Shown here one piece after another: positions 22,655-35,219 of a DNA stretch of 64,000 bases (position 1 is its first letter; the number at the start of each line of letters is the position of its first letter). Source of the DNA: Echiichthys vipera (taxonomy: Eukaryota; Chordata; Actinopteri; Perciformes; Trachinidae); assembly GCA_963691815.1 (NCBI GenBank), contig OY829661.1, positions 18,441,849-18,505,848 on the forward strand, written 5' to 3'. The position numbers were made by a program, and so were the translations under genes. The notes under the pieces are model-generated. The model ran no database searches. It was not told the origin of the DNA and saw nothing but the letters and a program-made list of their open reading frames with translations.

Positions 22655-22727
22655 TTCAAACGGCTGTGCGCGAGCGTCCCGGGACACAGCCATTGGCCGC
22701 GGTGTGCACGAGCTGAGCGCTCATTGG
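22655..22727 (-). promoter_or_regulatory. Cell-cycle-type promoter elements upstream of sapcd2 (CCAAT, CCAAT, CHR)
   Basis: On the minus strand CCAAT boxes lie at 22727-22723 and 22696-22692, 31 bp apart. A TTTGAA (CHR) lies at 22660-22655, about 32 bp further on. NF-Y boxes spaced this way ahead of a CHR are characteristic of promoters repressed by DREAM and activated by MuvB/B-Myb/FOXM1 in G2/M. The ATG lies about 380 nt downstream. No TATA box was seen. Confidence 0.5.
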
Positions 22728-22810
22728 TGGAGGCCTGAGGTATGCTGCAGTTTGAGTTGTGCTTTTGTTATTACTAATGCTGAGACGTTATTCATAAAGG
22801 ATATTACCCC

Positions 22811-22929
<119 letters not shown>

Positions 22930-23149
22930 ATCAGAAAGAGCTGGATCAACTATCACCTTACAGCCCCACATGCAGCCATACTAGGGAACAGAGTCCTTTT
23001 GTTCCACGTTAAACAACCTTAAACTTCGCATGGATTGGTATATAATATATTTATATATAAATGTAAAATGTCGAATTTACTGAAGAGCTATTGTTCCGTG
23101 TTGCATTAGAGTGTAGGCCTATAAATGTTCATGTTATCTTATTGGTCCA

Positions 23150-23406
23150 GCCATTCATTGCAGTAACATTTTTGACATTTCTTGATTCTATTTCACCTGT
23201 TTTTATTCTATGCTGATTGCTGATCTTAATGTTGTTTTCTTTTTACTTATTTTATGCATTGTTTTGTCAAGACCTGTGTATTCTTGGGCTCCTTTTATCT
23301 ACTGTCCTGCCCAAACCTGATTTCTTCTAATGTAAAGCGCTTTGGGTCAACTCCTGTTGTATTTAAATGTGCTATATAAATAAAAGTGACTTGACTTGAC
23401 TTGACT
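23150..23406 (+). mobile_element. 3' end of a LINE/SINE ending in (CTTGA)n
   Basis: AATGTAAAGCGCTTTGGGTC...GTGCTATATAAATAAA is followed by GACTTGACTTGACTTGAC. Short 3'-terminal tandem units after this motif are typical of CR1/L2-like retroposon tails in fish. A related tail is at 41310-41385, with ATTGA units. Confidence 0.55.
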
Positions 23407-23432
23407 TTTTCTAATACTTTCAACATTTTAAG

Positions 23433-23750
23433 CTACGGATCGACAGATATGGATTTTAAGGGCCGATGCCGATACCAATTTTTGATGACGGATATGTACT
23501 GCCGGTTTTCTTGAGCCGATATTTGGAGCCGATACTACTTTTGCTCCCTCAATTTACATCACAAAAAATACACAATGATGATAAACAAATGTTACGAGTC
23601 TCAATTTTAATAAAAGTAACATTTATTGAAAGGCGTCTCCAGGAACACGTAGCTGCCTGTGGTCGCCTTCTCTGTAAATAATGCCGTGGTAAAACAATGC
23701 AGAAGCCTGCATCGGCCGATACCGAAATGCAACTATCGGCCTATTATACC
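23433..23750. repeat. Element with GGCCGATGCCGATACC-type ends
   Basis: The left part has GGATCGACAGATATGGATT and GGCCGATGCCGATACC. The right part has GCATCGGCCGATACC and ACTATCGGCCTATT. The shared, partly inverted CGATA words link it to the 17068-17562 repeat. Confidence 0.4.
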
Positions 23751-25620
23751 GGCTGTATAACACTTTTCAAAGCATTTTTGTAGATTCACACTATTTGGCA
23801 ACTGCTGCCTACCGACTTTGTCTTTCTGTTTTTTCTTAGATTGTATTATTTTGATAGGTGTAAGGGAGGAAGCCATAAAAAAAATTATTGTAGTAAGTAA
23901 AATGACAATAAAGATAACTTTAATTCTGAATTCTTGGAGCTCCTTTATTATTGTGTTCAAAATGTGATGGACCTACAAACTAGTTACATGTGTCTGTTAT
24001 TTTATGATCACAAATGATCGCGGCCATCTTGGTAACACAAACAGAAAATGCAGGTTTTTGTCTCAAACTAAAGGAGTGAAATATTACAATCTAACCCATG
24101 GTCCAGGTAAATTGTAACAAAGCCTGGAGTGATTTGTAACATTCTGGGACATCGACATAAGACAGTGAAAGCATTTTAATTGTTTTAATTACTTAACATA
24201 GAGGGCTAATTGGTGTTTTGTGTGTGTTGTTTGTTGAGGCGTGTTCGTCTCTCTTTATCTGCTCTTCTACATCAGTTGATGCTCTATTCAAAGTGTTGAG
24301 AGGCATATGCATAATAATATATAATTACAAATACTATTTTGCTTGGGGTTGGTAGTAAAATGTTGTTGTTACAAGTAACCCAGACTCCTGTAGCCATGAA
24401 CTAACTTGCCTTACAGCTAACAGTTAAAACATTAGGACTAATAATAAAAAATATATACATATGACACATAATAAACGGGATGTGCAGAGTGAATCAGGTG
24501 ATTCGCAGCTTGTTCCGTATTGGAAAAGTGTTGACACTATCTTGTGTTACCACCATCCCCGGTCTGAGTGGCCTAGTTGCTCATTTTATAGAGTTGCCAT
24601 GACATTTCATGGTAAAATGGTACATTTTGTCCCTTTTTGTATACACAGCCTTGCTTTTAAGTCTAGGGTTTGCACATTTGCAAAGAGCTTTGACAGACAA
24701 AGCAAACCTAACCGGTAGGGCCAAAAAAAACAAGACAAGATTACGGTAAATAAAAACAAAAGACGAAAGAGATGAACCAAAGTAGAGAATACAACCATGA
24801 CAAAAAGTGTCTAACCCTATCCAAATAAAGTGATAACTGTGTTTCCTCCTCCCTCCTACGACCCTTTCATCATGCATCAGCTTTGATATTATGTAACGTC
24901 ATGTATATTAAGGTTTCCTCTCAGTCAGGCTGGAGAGCTGCATTAACCCTGCTCCACATCCCGTGCAGTCCAACTTCCAGAGTCAAAACACATTCACAAC
25001 CATTTCTGGCACTTCAGGGACACTTCTGTTTCGCTTTCTTTAGCCATGAGTCACTCAAGAGAAACTCTCTGTCCCTGCACAGACCCGTGTTTATCTCCGA
25101 CCTGCCCAGACTTGAGCTCTCATCCCTTTGTCACCTGCGTATAACCCTTTAGTAGTGATTCATTTCGAAGATACTGTCACATTCTCACAAAGGACTCATT
25201 CATATTTTAACCTGTCAGATCTGATTATGTTTATCAAGTTAACTGCAGAAGAGGACACACAATCAATAAATCCCCTCACAACAAACTGCTCCCCTTCCCT
25301 CTGACAGTCAATCACACACCAGTTGTTCTTGTTAACGCATCAATTTGTGGGAATTGATCGTGACTCTGGGCTAAATAGATCACGTGTTTAAATATCCAAC
25401 AGTGTTTCACAGTATAGATTTATATCTATGGTGGTTTGTGGCCTGGGATTTAAAAAGAAATGCTGTAAATATTGTTTGTTTTGTGGCTTTTTTAAAATGT
25501 ATTATTTGCATTTCAGGCTTGATTGTTATATAACCAAAAGGAGCCAGAAAGCAAAAGAAAGAGGAGAACACTCACTGCCCAGTTGCAGCTCAGCTCATCG
25601 ACTCACAAGGTCAGAGCACT

Positions 25621-26320
<700 letters not shown>

Positions 26321-28562
26321 CTCACACTCACTCACACTCTCACAAGCACACATACACACATGCGCACACTAACACACACACAGGGCTTTATAAACCATTC
26401 CAGTGGTCACCAAGCGTGCCAAAAGGCCAGTCCATTTCAGTAACTGGACATGTACAGCTCCTGCAGCTCTTCTGGCCAGTCACTGCTCTCATGTTAACAC
26501 ACTTCACACACACACACAGTTTCTCCCTCATTATCTGCTGTTAACTCTGTTTCTGTGAATTCTTTTCCTTCAGCAGCACCAGTGTGCATGTGACAAAGGA
26601 TTTGAGAGCTTATTCAATTCACGACGCAGAGAGAGATTTTGAAAAACCGTCAAATCTTGGAAGTGTTGACTCAGATTTAAATTGAACAGTGGGAGGACGA
26701 GAAGCGAGAAGCGAGACGAAGCGAGAGTGGGGGTGGATCCAGGCAGTACAAAGACGGAGAAGGAGAAAAAGAACATTAAAGCAAAGCTAATATCTTCCCT
26801 TATTCAGATTACCTTTACTATGAGACCTTTTTCTTTTACAAACACTCTAAACACGTTCCCCACTTCACAGATGTGAACTCTCAGCTCTCCGAATTAGTGA
26901 ACTTTCTTTGGCTTGTTCTCATAATGTCACAGGCCTGGACTTTGGTCGCTTCGTTCACTCGAGGCGTTAAAGCTTGAAAGACTCTATTGTTTAATTGGCC
27001 TGCACTGCATGGTGCAGAATTTACGTTACTTACACCTTATAGTACAAAATAGTTCAGCTATGCGCAAATCAACTAGACATTTAAATATTAGAGATTTTCA
27101 CATATACAGTATGTACTGTATGTTTCTGTTAAATCTCATATACATGCATTTGGAGCCACTTTCAGCACTGCCACCCCAGAAACTGCTGCAGGAGCACTAC
27201 AGACGTAGATATGAGTCAGAATATACTGCAAGTGTCTGCAGCTCTCCAGTAATTATTGTAATTATCATTACTTCTCTACCTCAGCGTCCTTAAGTTGCTT
27301 GTTCTGTGATTATTGAGTGATTTGGCTTATTTAACAGTGAAAGTCCCTGTTGAGATTAATGATATACTCTTAAATGAAATCCTTTTTGGGTAAAAGGACA
27401 TACTGCTACCGATGATTGGTCCAAATCAATACGCTAACTACTGTTTTTTTCTACCTTTGATTACAGAAACACTACACCACACAAAAGTTAGTGGACACAT
27501 CTACTGTTTACTGACTTATGGCCATATCTTGTGTGTGTATATGTCAATATTTTGTTTTTGTTTTGTGGCAGGGTGCTACTCACTTTATATAAATATACTG
27601 TGTATATATATGTATAGTTAAACACAATAAGGTTACAGTTAAAAAGCCTTTCCGTGTTAATTTAACCTCTAAAGAAGCAGCTAAACAACACCACAACTGT
27701 TTTATCGACTGGCATAACCGTGCGGGGAAACCGAAATTGCCTTCAAACCGCAGATGCAAAATATGATATAAATATGAACAATATTAACAATATTATCATA
27801 AACAATTGTTCTTTTGCACATTACGGTACTTTGCAAATTACAGTACTTGTGTATATATTAATATTGTTAATTGATATTTTATATATATACTTATATATAT
27901 TGTTTTATATTTCTGTTTTTCCAAATATATAGTATCTTTCTGTATATATTGTTGTTGTTAAATATGTTGTTTGTATAGCTGGAGTTTGCAACGATAATAA
28001 TTTCCTCCTGGGATTATTTATGTATCTGATTCTGACTTAGTCATCCTGAGATGTTACAGGACATCATTCCACAATGATTTTTTCTCTGTACTCTTTAGAT
28101 CATCAGCTACTGGTTTGCTTGAGCCTCCGGTGAGTATAATATACAGCTCTGCAAACCCCTACAGTGAAAACTAGTGGCTGGTTTTGGCAGTACAGCGTTA
28201 ATTCTGTTGCATGTCAAACAAAACACATCCAAATGATAATACCGGCTCACAAGCTTAACATCGGATTCCTCCTAAAAACCCAAACTAATTCCTGACCTCT
28301 GATTCGGGAAATCCATCTGTTTATCCACACATTAATGCTGTTATGAAATTCAAAAGCTCCACAAACTCTGAAACTGAAAAGAAAATGACTTCATTCATGT
28401 TGTGTATTGCAGAAATGGAGGATGGAAAAAAACACTGGGATGCAATTAAATACACTATGTACGATCTCACACTGACAATATCATCTGAATATTATAATGA
28501 GTACATTTTCTGAAAATGTGTAGTTATATACATTAGATACACAAGTTTGTTTAAAACTATGT

Positions 28563-30390
28563 TCATTCCATCACGTCGCCATATTTTGTCTTCTCAGGTC
28601 CTTTTGATACCTCTGGTTTAGACTCTGAAAGACAGACATAAGAGACAGAAAAGAGTGTTACAGTCTGTTAACTGGTTCATTATGACTGAGGAAGAGAGCT
28701 GGCACAGTTAAGAATACAGAGCCCACTGGACAAAAATGTATTTTCTTCCATAAAACACAGTTGCTTCTCCTACTGAAAGTTAACTTTCCAGAATGAGCAA
28801 TGGAGGATGGCGAGCAGGTCTGCAGCTTAACTCTGTAGGCTACTCACCCTGCGGTGGCAATCTGTCTGGGACTTTTCCTGTTTCTAGCAAAATCCAAAGG
28901 TCTGAGCATTTCTGCGTTTCCCAGCGAGTCACTGCATAACTTCCTACTGATGACGCCACTGAGAGAAAAGAGAGAGAGGTGATGTTAGAGAGGGAGTTCT
29001 GAGCTAGGAGGAAGTATGGATGGTGTGTTTAAACCTATTTGAAGCATACGTTTTATTTCCCACCTATTGAAAAAAGTAGGTTCCACTGAAGAGGATAAGG
29101 AAGTTTCTTCTGGAGGAGCTTCTGAATCGCAAATAAACCGCCAGCGCCTGTAGAAGCAACACGCGACACATCTCAACAGGACTTCCAGCAGCAGGCATGA
29201 TGGACATGCAAACTTTCTGTGACTCGTTCAGTATCAATAACACTGGACAACAGCACAAGTCCTTTGCTACACTGTCTCTCTGTCTGTCCCTCTTGCACTT
29301 GCAAACAGAACTGCTGATTTCCAATTGCCCTGCATGTGCATGTGATATGCGTATACACTCCTTTAGGAGTTTTTTGGGGAGAAATGGGAGTTAATTTCTT
29401 TAGATCTTGCAAAAGTTCCAGTTTTCAGTAAAAATTCCCACAGTGGAAAAGAGGATCAGGCCAGAATAACAATAATCATGACTACAGAGAACAGCGACAT
29501 GGACAAAAACACATAAATTCTTAATTTTCTTCTTCGTCAACATACTTTATATACCAATATGTGAAATCAAGTTCATCACGTTAGACTGGATTGTAATAGA
29601 AGCCAGATCGAGCTGTAACTGTCAGCTGTTGGTCTTGAGTATTGTCATAATGGCTTACAAATTACAAAAAGTGAAAATCAAAACTAATATTATTAAATGT
29701 CATGATTCGGTGTTGACTTCAGTTTGCATCATGTAATGAAAATCATCCTGCTTTATTAGAAACAATTGCAGAATATAGCTCCCTCCTGTGGTACACATTG
29801 GTCAAAAGTAATGTTTGCTCTGTAGTGTCTTTTAAGTCTTCCTAATAGGCGTTTATCTACAGATATTTAAGAATTTAGCTAAGTAAAATGCAAATGTGTT
29901 AGTTCAGGGACTCATTTAAAAACACCGGAATAAAGAGTGTGTATATAGAGTATGCAGTGTATGAACAGAAATGATGTAATAAGATGTATTGCTTTTAAAT
30001 GCCTGATAATTCCGTCATAATGATACAATAAAAAGTAGCAATATAGTACATTTTCTAGGGTGGGAAGTCACTTACCAAGTATAAATGTCCCTGTCCCCTT
30101 CATGAAGGCATGAGACTGACAGGCAGCATAGCTCTGTAACCCCTGGAAAACAGAAAACACACTTTCACTCCATCATTTCCCTTGTTTACACCTTTCTGTG
30201 CTTTGTCCCAGTCCATTACAGAGGTTACAGTGTGTGCAGCAGCTAGTTCATTTGCCTGTCAGTGTCCTCCAGAGATCCGCAGGCTGCACTGAAGGGAGAA
30301 AAAGGTCACAAACAGCAGGTAACAACAGAAACCCACCGGGTGTTTTGCCGCCAGCGCATCGTCCACTTTGGTGAGGCCGATATTGACCAT
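28563..30390 (-). CDS. tmem141: Transmembrane protein 141, five exons, 125 aa
   Basis: Exons (minus): 30390-30337, 30142-30076, 29147-29064, 28958-28848 and 28624-28563 (stop TGA 28563-28565). The spliced CDS is 378 nt and open. The N-terminus MVNIGLTKVDDALAAKHPG and the core GLQSYAACQSHAFMKG, KLPYPLQWNLL and SYAVTRWETQKCSDLW match human TMEM141 (108 aa) block by block. Two membrane segments are likely, about residues 33-49 and 61-79, with a basic loop between (QKLLQKK). The C-terminal tail is longer than in human and ends GDVME. Human TMEM141 is an uncharacterised small membrane protein, so no function is claimed. A chance 105-codon frame lies opposite exon 1 on the plus strand. Confidence 0.93.
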
Positions 30391-30717
30391 TGTGTTGGCT
30401 GTCGTGAAGCTGTTAAAGTCTTAGATAATTATATTATCTCATGCTGGGACTGTGCACATATCTATTCTGTTATGAAACTTCCGTGCTGCAAACCAAGAGA
30501 AGCAGAAAGAGAGAGGAACAGCCGTTTGTATAAACACCAGCGACACCTGATGGACAGGAGGGGGTACTGCAGCCTCTAAAACCCCACAAATCACACATTT
30601 ATGGACCAAAAAAAGGGATTGTTCTGGTGATATGATAACTATAATAATACAAATAATACATTTTTATAAATCTGAAAAAATATAATAATAAGAAATATGT
30701 TTCTCTGTTCTGTTAAC

Positions 30718-31098
30718 AGAATCAGAATCAGGTTTATTGCAGGAATTCACATTAGAAGAAGAATTACTTGATTTATCCTGAAATGGGGAAATTGAATTTT
30801 TTCACTCTTATTAGTATTCATGTTACACACACACAGGCCCGAAATACACACATGCACAAACAGGACCTATACATGCAATTAAGGAGAGATGTTGGAGCGA
30901 GGGGGCTGCCAGTGACTGGCACCGCGAGCAGTTGGGGGTTCGGTGCCTTGCTCAACAGCATCTCGGCATTGCCCAGGAGATGAACTGGCACCTCTCCAGC
31001 CACCAGTCCACGCTCCGTACATGGTCCACACAGGGACTTGAACCAGCGACTCTACGGTTCACAGCCAAGTCACCTATGGACTGAGCTACTGCCGCCCC
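30718..31098 (-). mobile_element. tRNA-derived SINE with LINE-like 3' tail
   Basis: Read on the minus strand it starts GGGGCGGCAGTAGCTCAGTC. The Pol III A box lies in TAGCTCAGTCCATAGG and a B box GGTTCAAGTCC follows about 40 bp later, as in a tRNA. The body includes GGTGCCAGTTCATCTCCTGG and GAGCAAGGCACCGAACCCCC. The 3' end has AATTTCCCCATTTCAGGATA, then AATAAACCTGATTCTGATTC near 30718-30740, both recurring retroposon tail motifs. No target duplication was confirmed. Confidence 0.7.
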
Positions 31099-31165
31099 GT
31101 TAATCATAAACATAAGCATAAAAATAAACCTTAGCATAATAAACCATTAGCTATATAATACAAAG

Positions 31166-31191
31166 TATATATATATATATATATATATATA
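31166..31191. repeat. (TA)n microsatellite
   Basis: About 12 TA units. Confidence 0.9.
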
Positions 31192-32127
31192 ATCCTGTCA
31201 AAAACCCTTCATTTGGGAGAGCCACTGGTATTGATTATAAAAATTGCTCCATTCAGATGAACATGCATTAAATCCTCTGTCTGAAACTTCTTCTCCAACA
31301 CTTATATGAAATGCTATATACACAAAAACTATCTTGCTCATCTTTGGCCACTAAAAAAGGCTATTTATTTTTTGGTTACTATCCTTGCACATAAATGTAA
31401 ACTGTTACCTACAGCAGCATTAAGTTTTAGGCCCAATAAATAGATCAAAATATGAGAATTGGTGTTTAAATAAAGTATTTGTGTCTGTTAATTGCCATGT
31501 GTGACCTGCCTGCCACAACAGCACAGCCTGTTGACCCCTGTGTTGATCTGTGACCCCACAGTGACCGCAAGGCTGGAGATGAGCGGGAAGAAGAAGAGGC
31601 AGATGGAGAGCTTCTAACTGCTGAGACACAAGTAACAACACACAGAGGCTTAAGTTACATGACATCTGTTACTTGTTACAAGAGAGATACACGAAGTAGA
31701 TAGACTCCAGAGACACAAGGGATAAAACCGCAGAGCTGAAGAAATGCTTTGTTTTTAAAATGTATCATCAAACACGGGGTAAAAAGAACAAAAACTTGAA
31801 TGAGAGAGCAAAAAATGAACTACAAGTGAGTCAAAATGAACAACCAATCATTCAGCAAGGCTCTTGAGCGATTTTTAAATTTTTTTTATAACATACTGCA
31901 TGTGAAAAGTTCGGGGCAAGGGGATATACAGTAAAAAAAAAAATGGCAGCTAACGTTTATAGGCCGTGTGAGACACTTAATAAATGATTAATTACATATT
32001 GTAAAGTAGTTGTAGGCAGATACAAGTTTTGTAAATGTATACTTATTTCTTAACAATGATAAATCCTCCCACCAGTGAAGGCTTGTGTATGATCAGATAA
32101 ATAACAATATAGTAAAACTCATGTGTA

Positions 32128-32155
32128 ATAACATAACATAACATAACATAACATA
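32128..32155. repeat. (CATAA)n microsatellite
   Basis: Five to six units of ACATA immediately before the dispersed repeat at 32156. Confidence 0.9.
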
Positions 32156-32590
32156 GGAGAAGTAATAATTCTAACATAGTACATTTACTCAAGTACTTTA
32201 CCTAAGTATAAATTTTGAATGTATTTCTACTTTACTTCAGTATTTCTATTTCATGCTAGTTCACTCTTCTACCCCACTACACCTCATAGGGAAATATTGT
32301 ACTTTTTAATACATATTATCAACTTGTAAATGATGATTTACTGTATTGTAGATTACTCTAGCCAGCAGCATATAAAGTCATTAAAATGGGGTCCACCTTT
32401 AACAGCTGCAACATTAAAGTGATGAACATATAAATGAATCAATGATTTAGTATTTTACTTTATTCTGTATAATGAGTACTTTTACTTTTGGTACTTTAAG
32501 TATATTTGGATGCTAAAGCTTTTGTACTTTTATTAAAGTAACACTTCAATTTTTTTTACTTTTACTTGTAACAGTATTTTTACGCTCTAC
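32156..32590. repeat. Dispersed teleost repeat, ACTCAAGTACTTTACC type, near full length
   Basis: Starts with TACATTTACTCAAGTACTTT and contains ATTTCATGCTAGTTCACTCT, GGGAAATATTGTACTTTTTA and TAATGAGTACTTTTACTTTT. It ends ACTTGTAACAGTATTTTTAC. This order matches a repeat I recognise as extremely abundant in percomorph genomes. Partial relatives are at 5812-6150 and 50702-50900. Confidence 0.6.
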
Positions 32591-33543
32591 AACGGGTTGT
32601 GTTGCCAAAAAATACATATCACAACAACTATAAGACCTTCTACTTTCAAACTTTTAGACTGTTCCGATTTCATAAAACTAACTTTAATTATGCTTCCACT
32701 GTTCCTCCGTCTGTGACCAACTTGTGACCTACAAGCAAACAATCAAACCTAAACACGTGAATTTACTTCTCTTAACCCGTGCACAAGTATCCTTGAATTG
32801 CAAAGTGGACCTTTTATGATCGTACTCCACCCCCGCATTGATGTATTTGTCAACAACTCCACACGCCAACTCCAACAAATGAGGTTCATTTTATTTATTA
32901 TCATTTTACATTGGAAAAGCAACGGTCAGTTATCCCCCCCCCCTCCCCCCCAACTGTACTTCCATTCACATATTGTAGCTCTTTATTTCTAGGCGATTAA
33001 TGTTTATATTCTTACAAAACAAAAAGATTTCAGACAATCTGTACACTCCAAATCCAAATCACACCCCTCCCTTCAAACCATCTATGACAAATGCGCTAAC
33101 ATGGGAGCCAAATTTTTAGTGCAGTGTTGAAAACCTGTTCGCACACACATACAAAATAAACAATCAACAAGTCGCATGTGCATCTGTGAATTACATGCTT
33201 ACTAAGTGTCTGGACTCCTCACCTAAGACACAAGAGGACACATTAAGCAGGTGTGCGTTGTAGGTAATACAAGGAAGGCAGACGATTGAGGATAAAGTAG
33301 ACACAGAACAATTTCACTTGGACTGCTGTGTCTTAGAAAACAAAAGCAGGAAATGGGTCAGTTTATTAAACCACTTGCCAAAATAAAAGTTACCGTAAAA
33401 GGTGTGTAAAGGGGGGAATTCAAGTTTTACACTCCAAGACATCTCTCACATGGAAGATTTTTTTAGTGACAATATTGGTGTGCAGTGTTTTCATGGAAAA
33501 TCTGGAAGGGCAACACTGAGGAGGACTCACGGATAAGGAAGGA

Positions 33544-33576
<33 letters not shown>
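33544..33576. repeat. (AAT)n microsatellite
   Basis: About 11 units of AAT. Confidence 0.95.
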
Positions 33577-35219
33577 CATCAAGCAACAGGGTTGAAATGT
33601 TCAGTCCCCCTCCCTGCCCAAAAAGATGTGACATAAAAAGGTCCCATATTGTCCACTTTTTTTTCTTTTTTTTACAACATTTGCCTTCAAATATCACCAG
33701 GACAAAAACATGTTTCACAATCAAATGTTTTAAATAAATATAGCTCCATTGATAGAATTTCTTCAAAAAAATAACCCTTAGAGCAAACTCTCACACGAGA
33801 TACTGAGCTTTACCCCCTCCCCTGACCCCCAACACACGCATGCCATAACCCTGCAGGTGCAAAAAGAAATACAGCGGAAAGACAGGTGTCTGTTAAAAAA
33901 CAGCAACTCGGACTGACTGGAGGGATTTAAACCAGTTGATACAGAAGTGCCAAGTTACAGGTCATAGTAGACTTTGGTAGAGATCATCATCAGAAAGGTT
34001 TGACAGATATTGTGTCTAGAGAAAGGGAAATGATTATTGTGATCACAAGAAAGACTTTTCTTATTCTGTGACTATCAAACCCAGCTTTGTTTCTGTGGGA
34101 CCTAATAAAGTACTAATAACACCCGGGACAGTTTTTTTTTAAACAGTAACTGGAGAAATTTGAATGTCTTTTATTATTACTTCTAACATATCCAGTTACT
34201 TCAGGCAATTAAAACTTTGTACCTCGACTTAACAAAAGTCTGATCAAATTGATAGAAAAATAATTCATAGGTCAAGAAAAACTAATAGCAAAAAAAATTA
34301 AAGCCTTTATTTGGCAGCTACTTTATTATAGAAAGTGAAAAAATATTTTTAACCCACCAATTTGATTAAATATGAAATTTAAAACGGTGTAATATGGCCC
34401 CTTTAAGAAGAGAAAAGACATACATTAACCCAGCCCGTAACCCACATTGACCATTTCAATGTCCTTCAGTACATATTGGCAGCACATACACATACATACA
34501 CAAGCATACGCACTCATACACACTCCCACACTCAATACTGGTAGTGTGATTCGATCAGTGAAATCTATCTGATGTGTGTCGTGGTTGGCTGCGTGGGGAG
34601 TACGACAGACAGGGAAGCGGCTAAGGTGTCGATGACCATGAAGACAGCAGCCATGTGCACCGGAGAGGTCAGAGAGGGAGCAATACAGTGAAAAGGTCCA
34701 TGTCCTATAGTACCAGCTGAAAGACGGGTACTGCAGCCCCTGGGTCCCAGCGTTTGCACAGACGTCACTACACCCAGTGGCCGGGTGGAGGAACAAAAGT
34801 GGATGCCGACAACTGTCCGTATTGTGGTCCAAAGAAGCCTGTTCAGTTCGTCAACAAGACTACTTTTTTCCCCCTCACATACAAAACCATAGCAGCAGGT
34901 AGAGCTCGAGGGTCTCCCTCCTCGAGAAAAATAACGAAAATAATAATAATAACCCTCCCACCCCCCGTCGTCCAGCAAGCAAGCCGTAGAGAATCGCCAG
35001 TTCTGGGAAGTGGCAGATGTCTTTTTGCTTTATTCTCCTTCCCCTCCTCCATGAAAAAAACAAAAATAAAAAAAATCAAGCAACCAACATTGTCCTCTAT
35101 CCTCTTCTGAGCAATTTCCCCCCCGGTCTGCGCTTCATTCCTGCTCTCCTCCAACAAGTCTAACCCCACCCCCCCACCCTGTTCTCCCTCTTCCTCTCCC
35201 AGCCGAGAATGAGGTCAGA

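Larger units (their letters stand above)
31099..35219. other. Region between tmem141 and the zmynd19 stop, including the likely zmynd19 3' UTR
   Basis: No coding exon was found. A (TA)n (31166-31191), a (CATAA)n (32128-32155), a dispersed repeat (32156-32590) and an (AAT)n (33544-33576) are present. The zmynd19 transcript probably extends left from 35220 into this stretch, but the polyadenylation site was not fixed. Open frames at 34425-34978 show no family resemblance and are probably untranslated. Confidence 0.45.

Noticed and set aside
30262..30579. 105-codon plus-strand frame
   Set aside because: It overlaps tmem141 exon 1 in antisense and shows no homology; the minus-strand exon explains the sequence.
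34425..34978. 135- and 137-codon minus frames downstream of zmynd19
   Set aside because: They fall in the probable 3' UTR and no domain is recognised.
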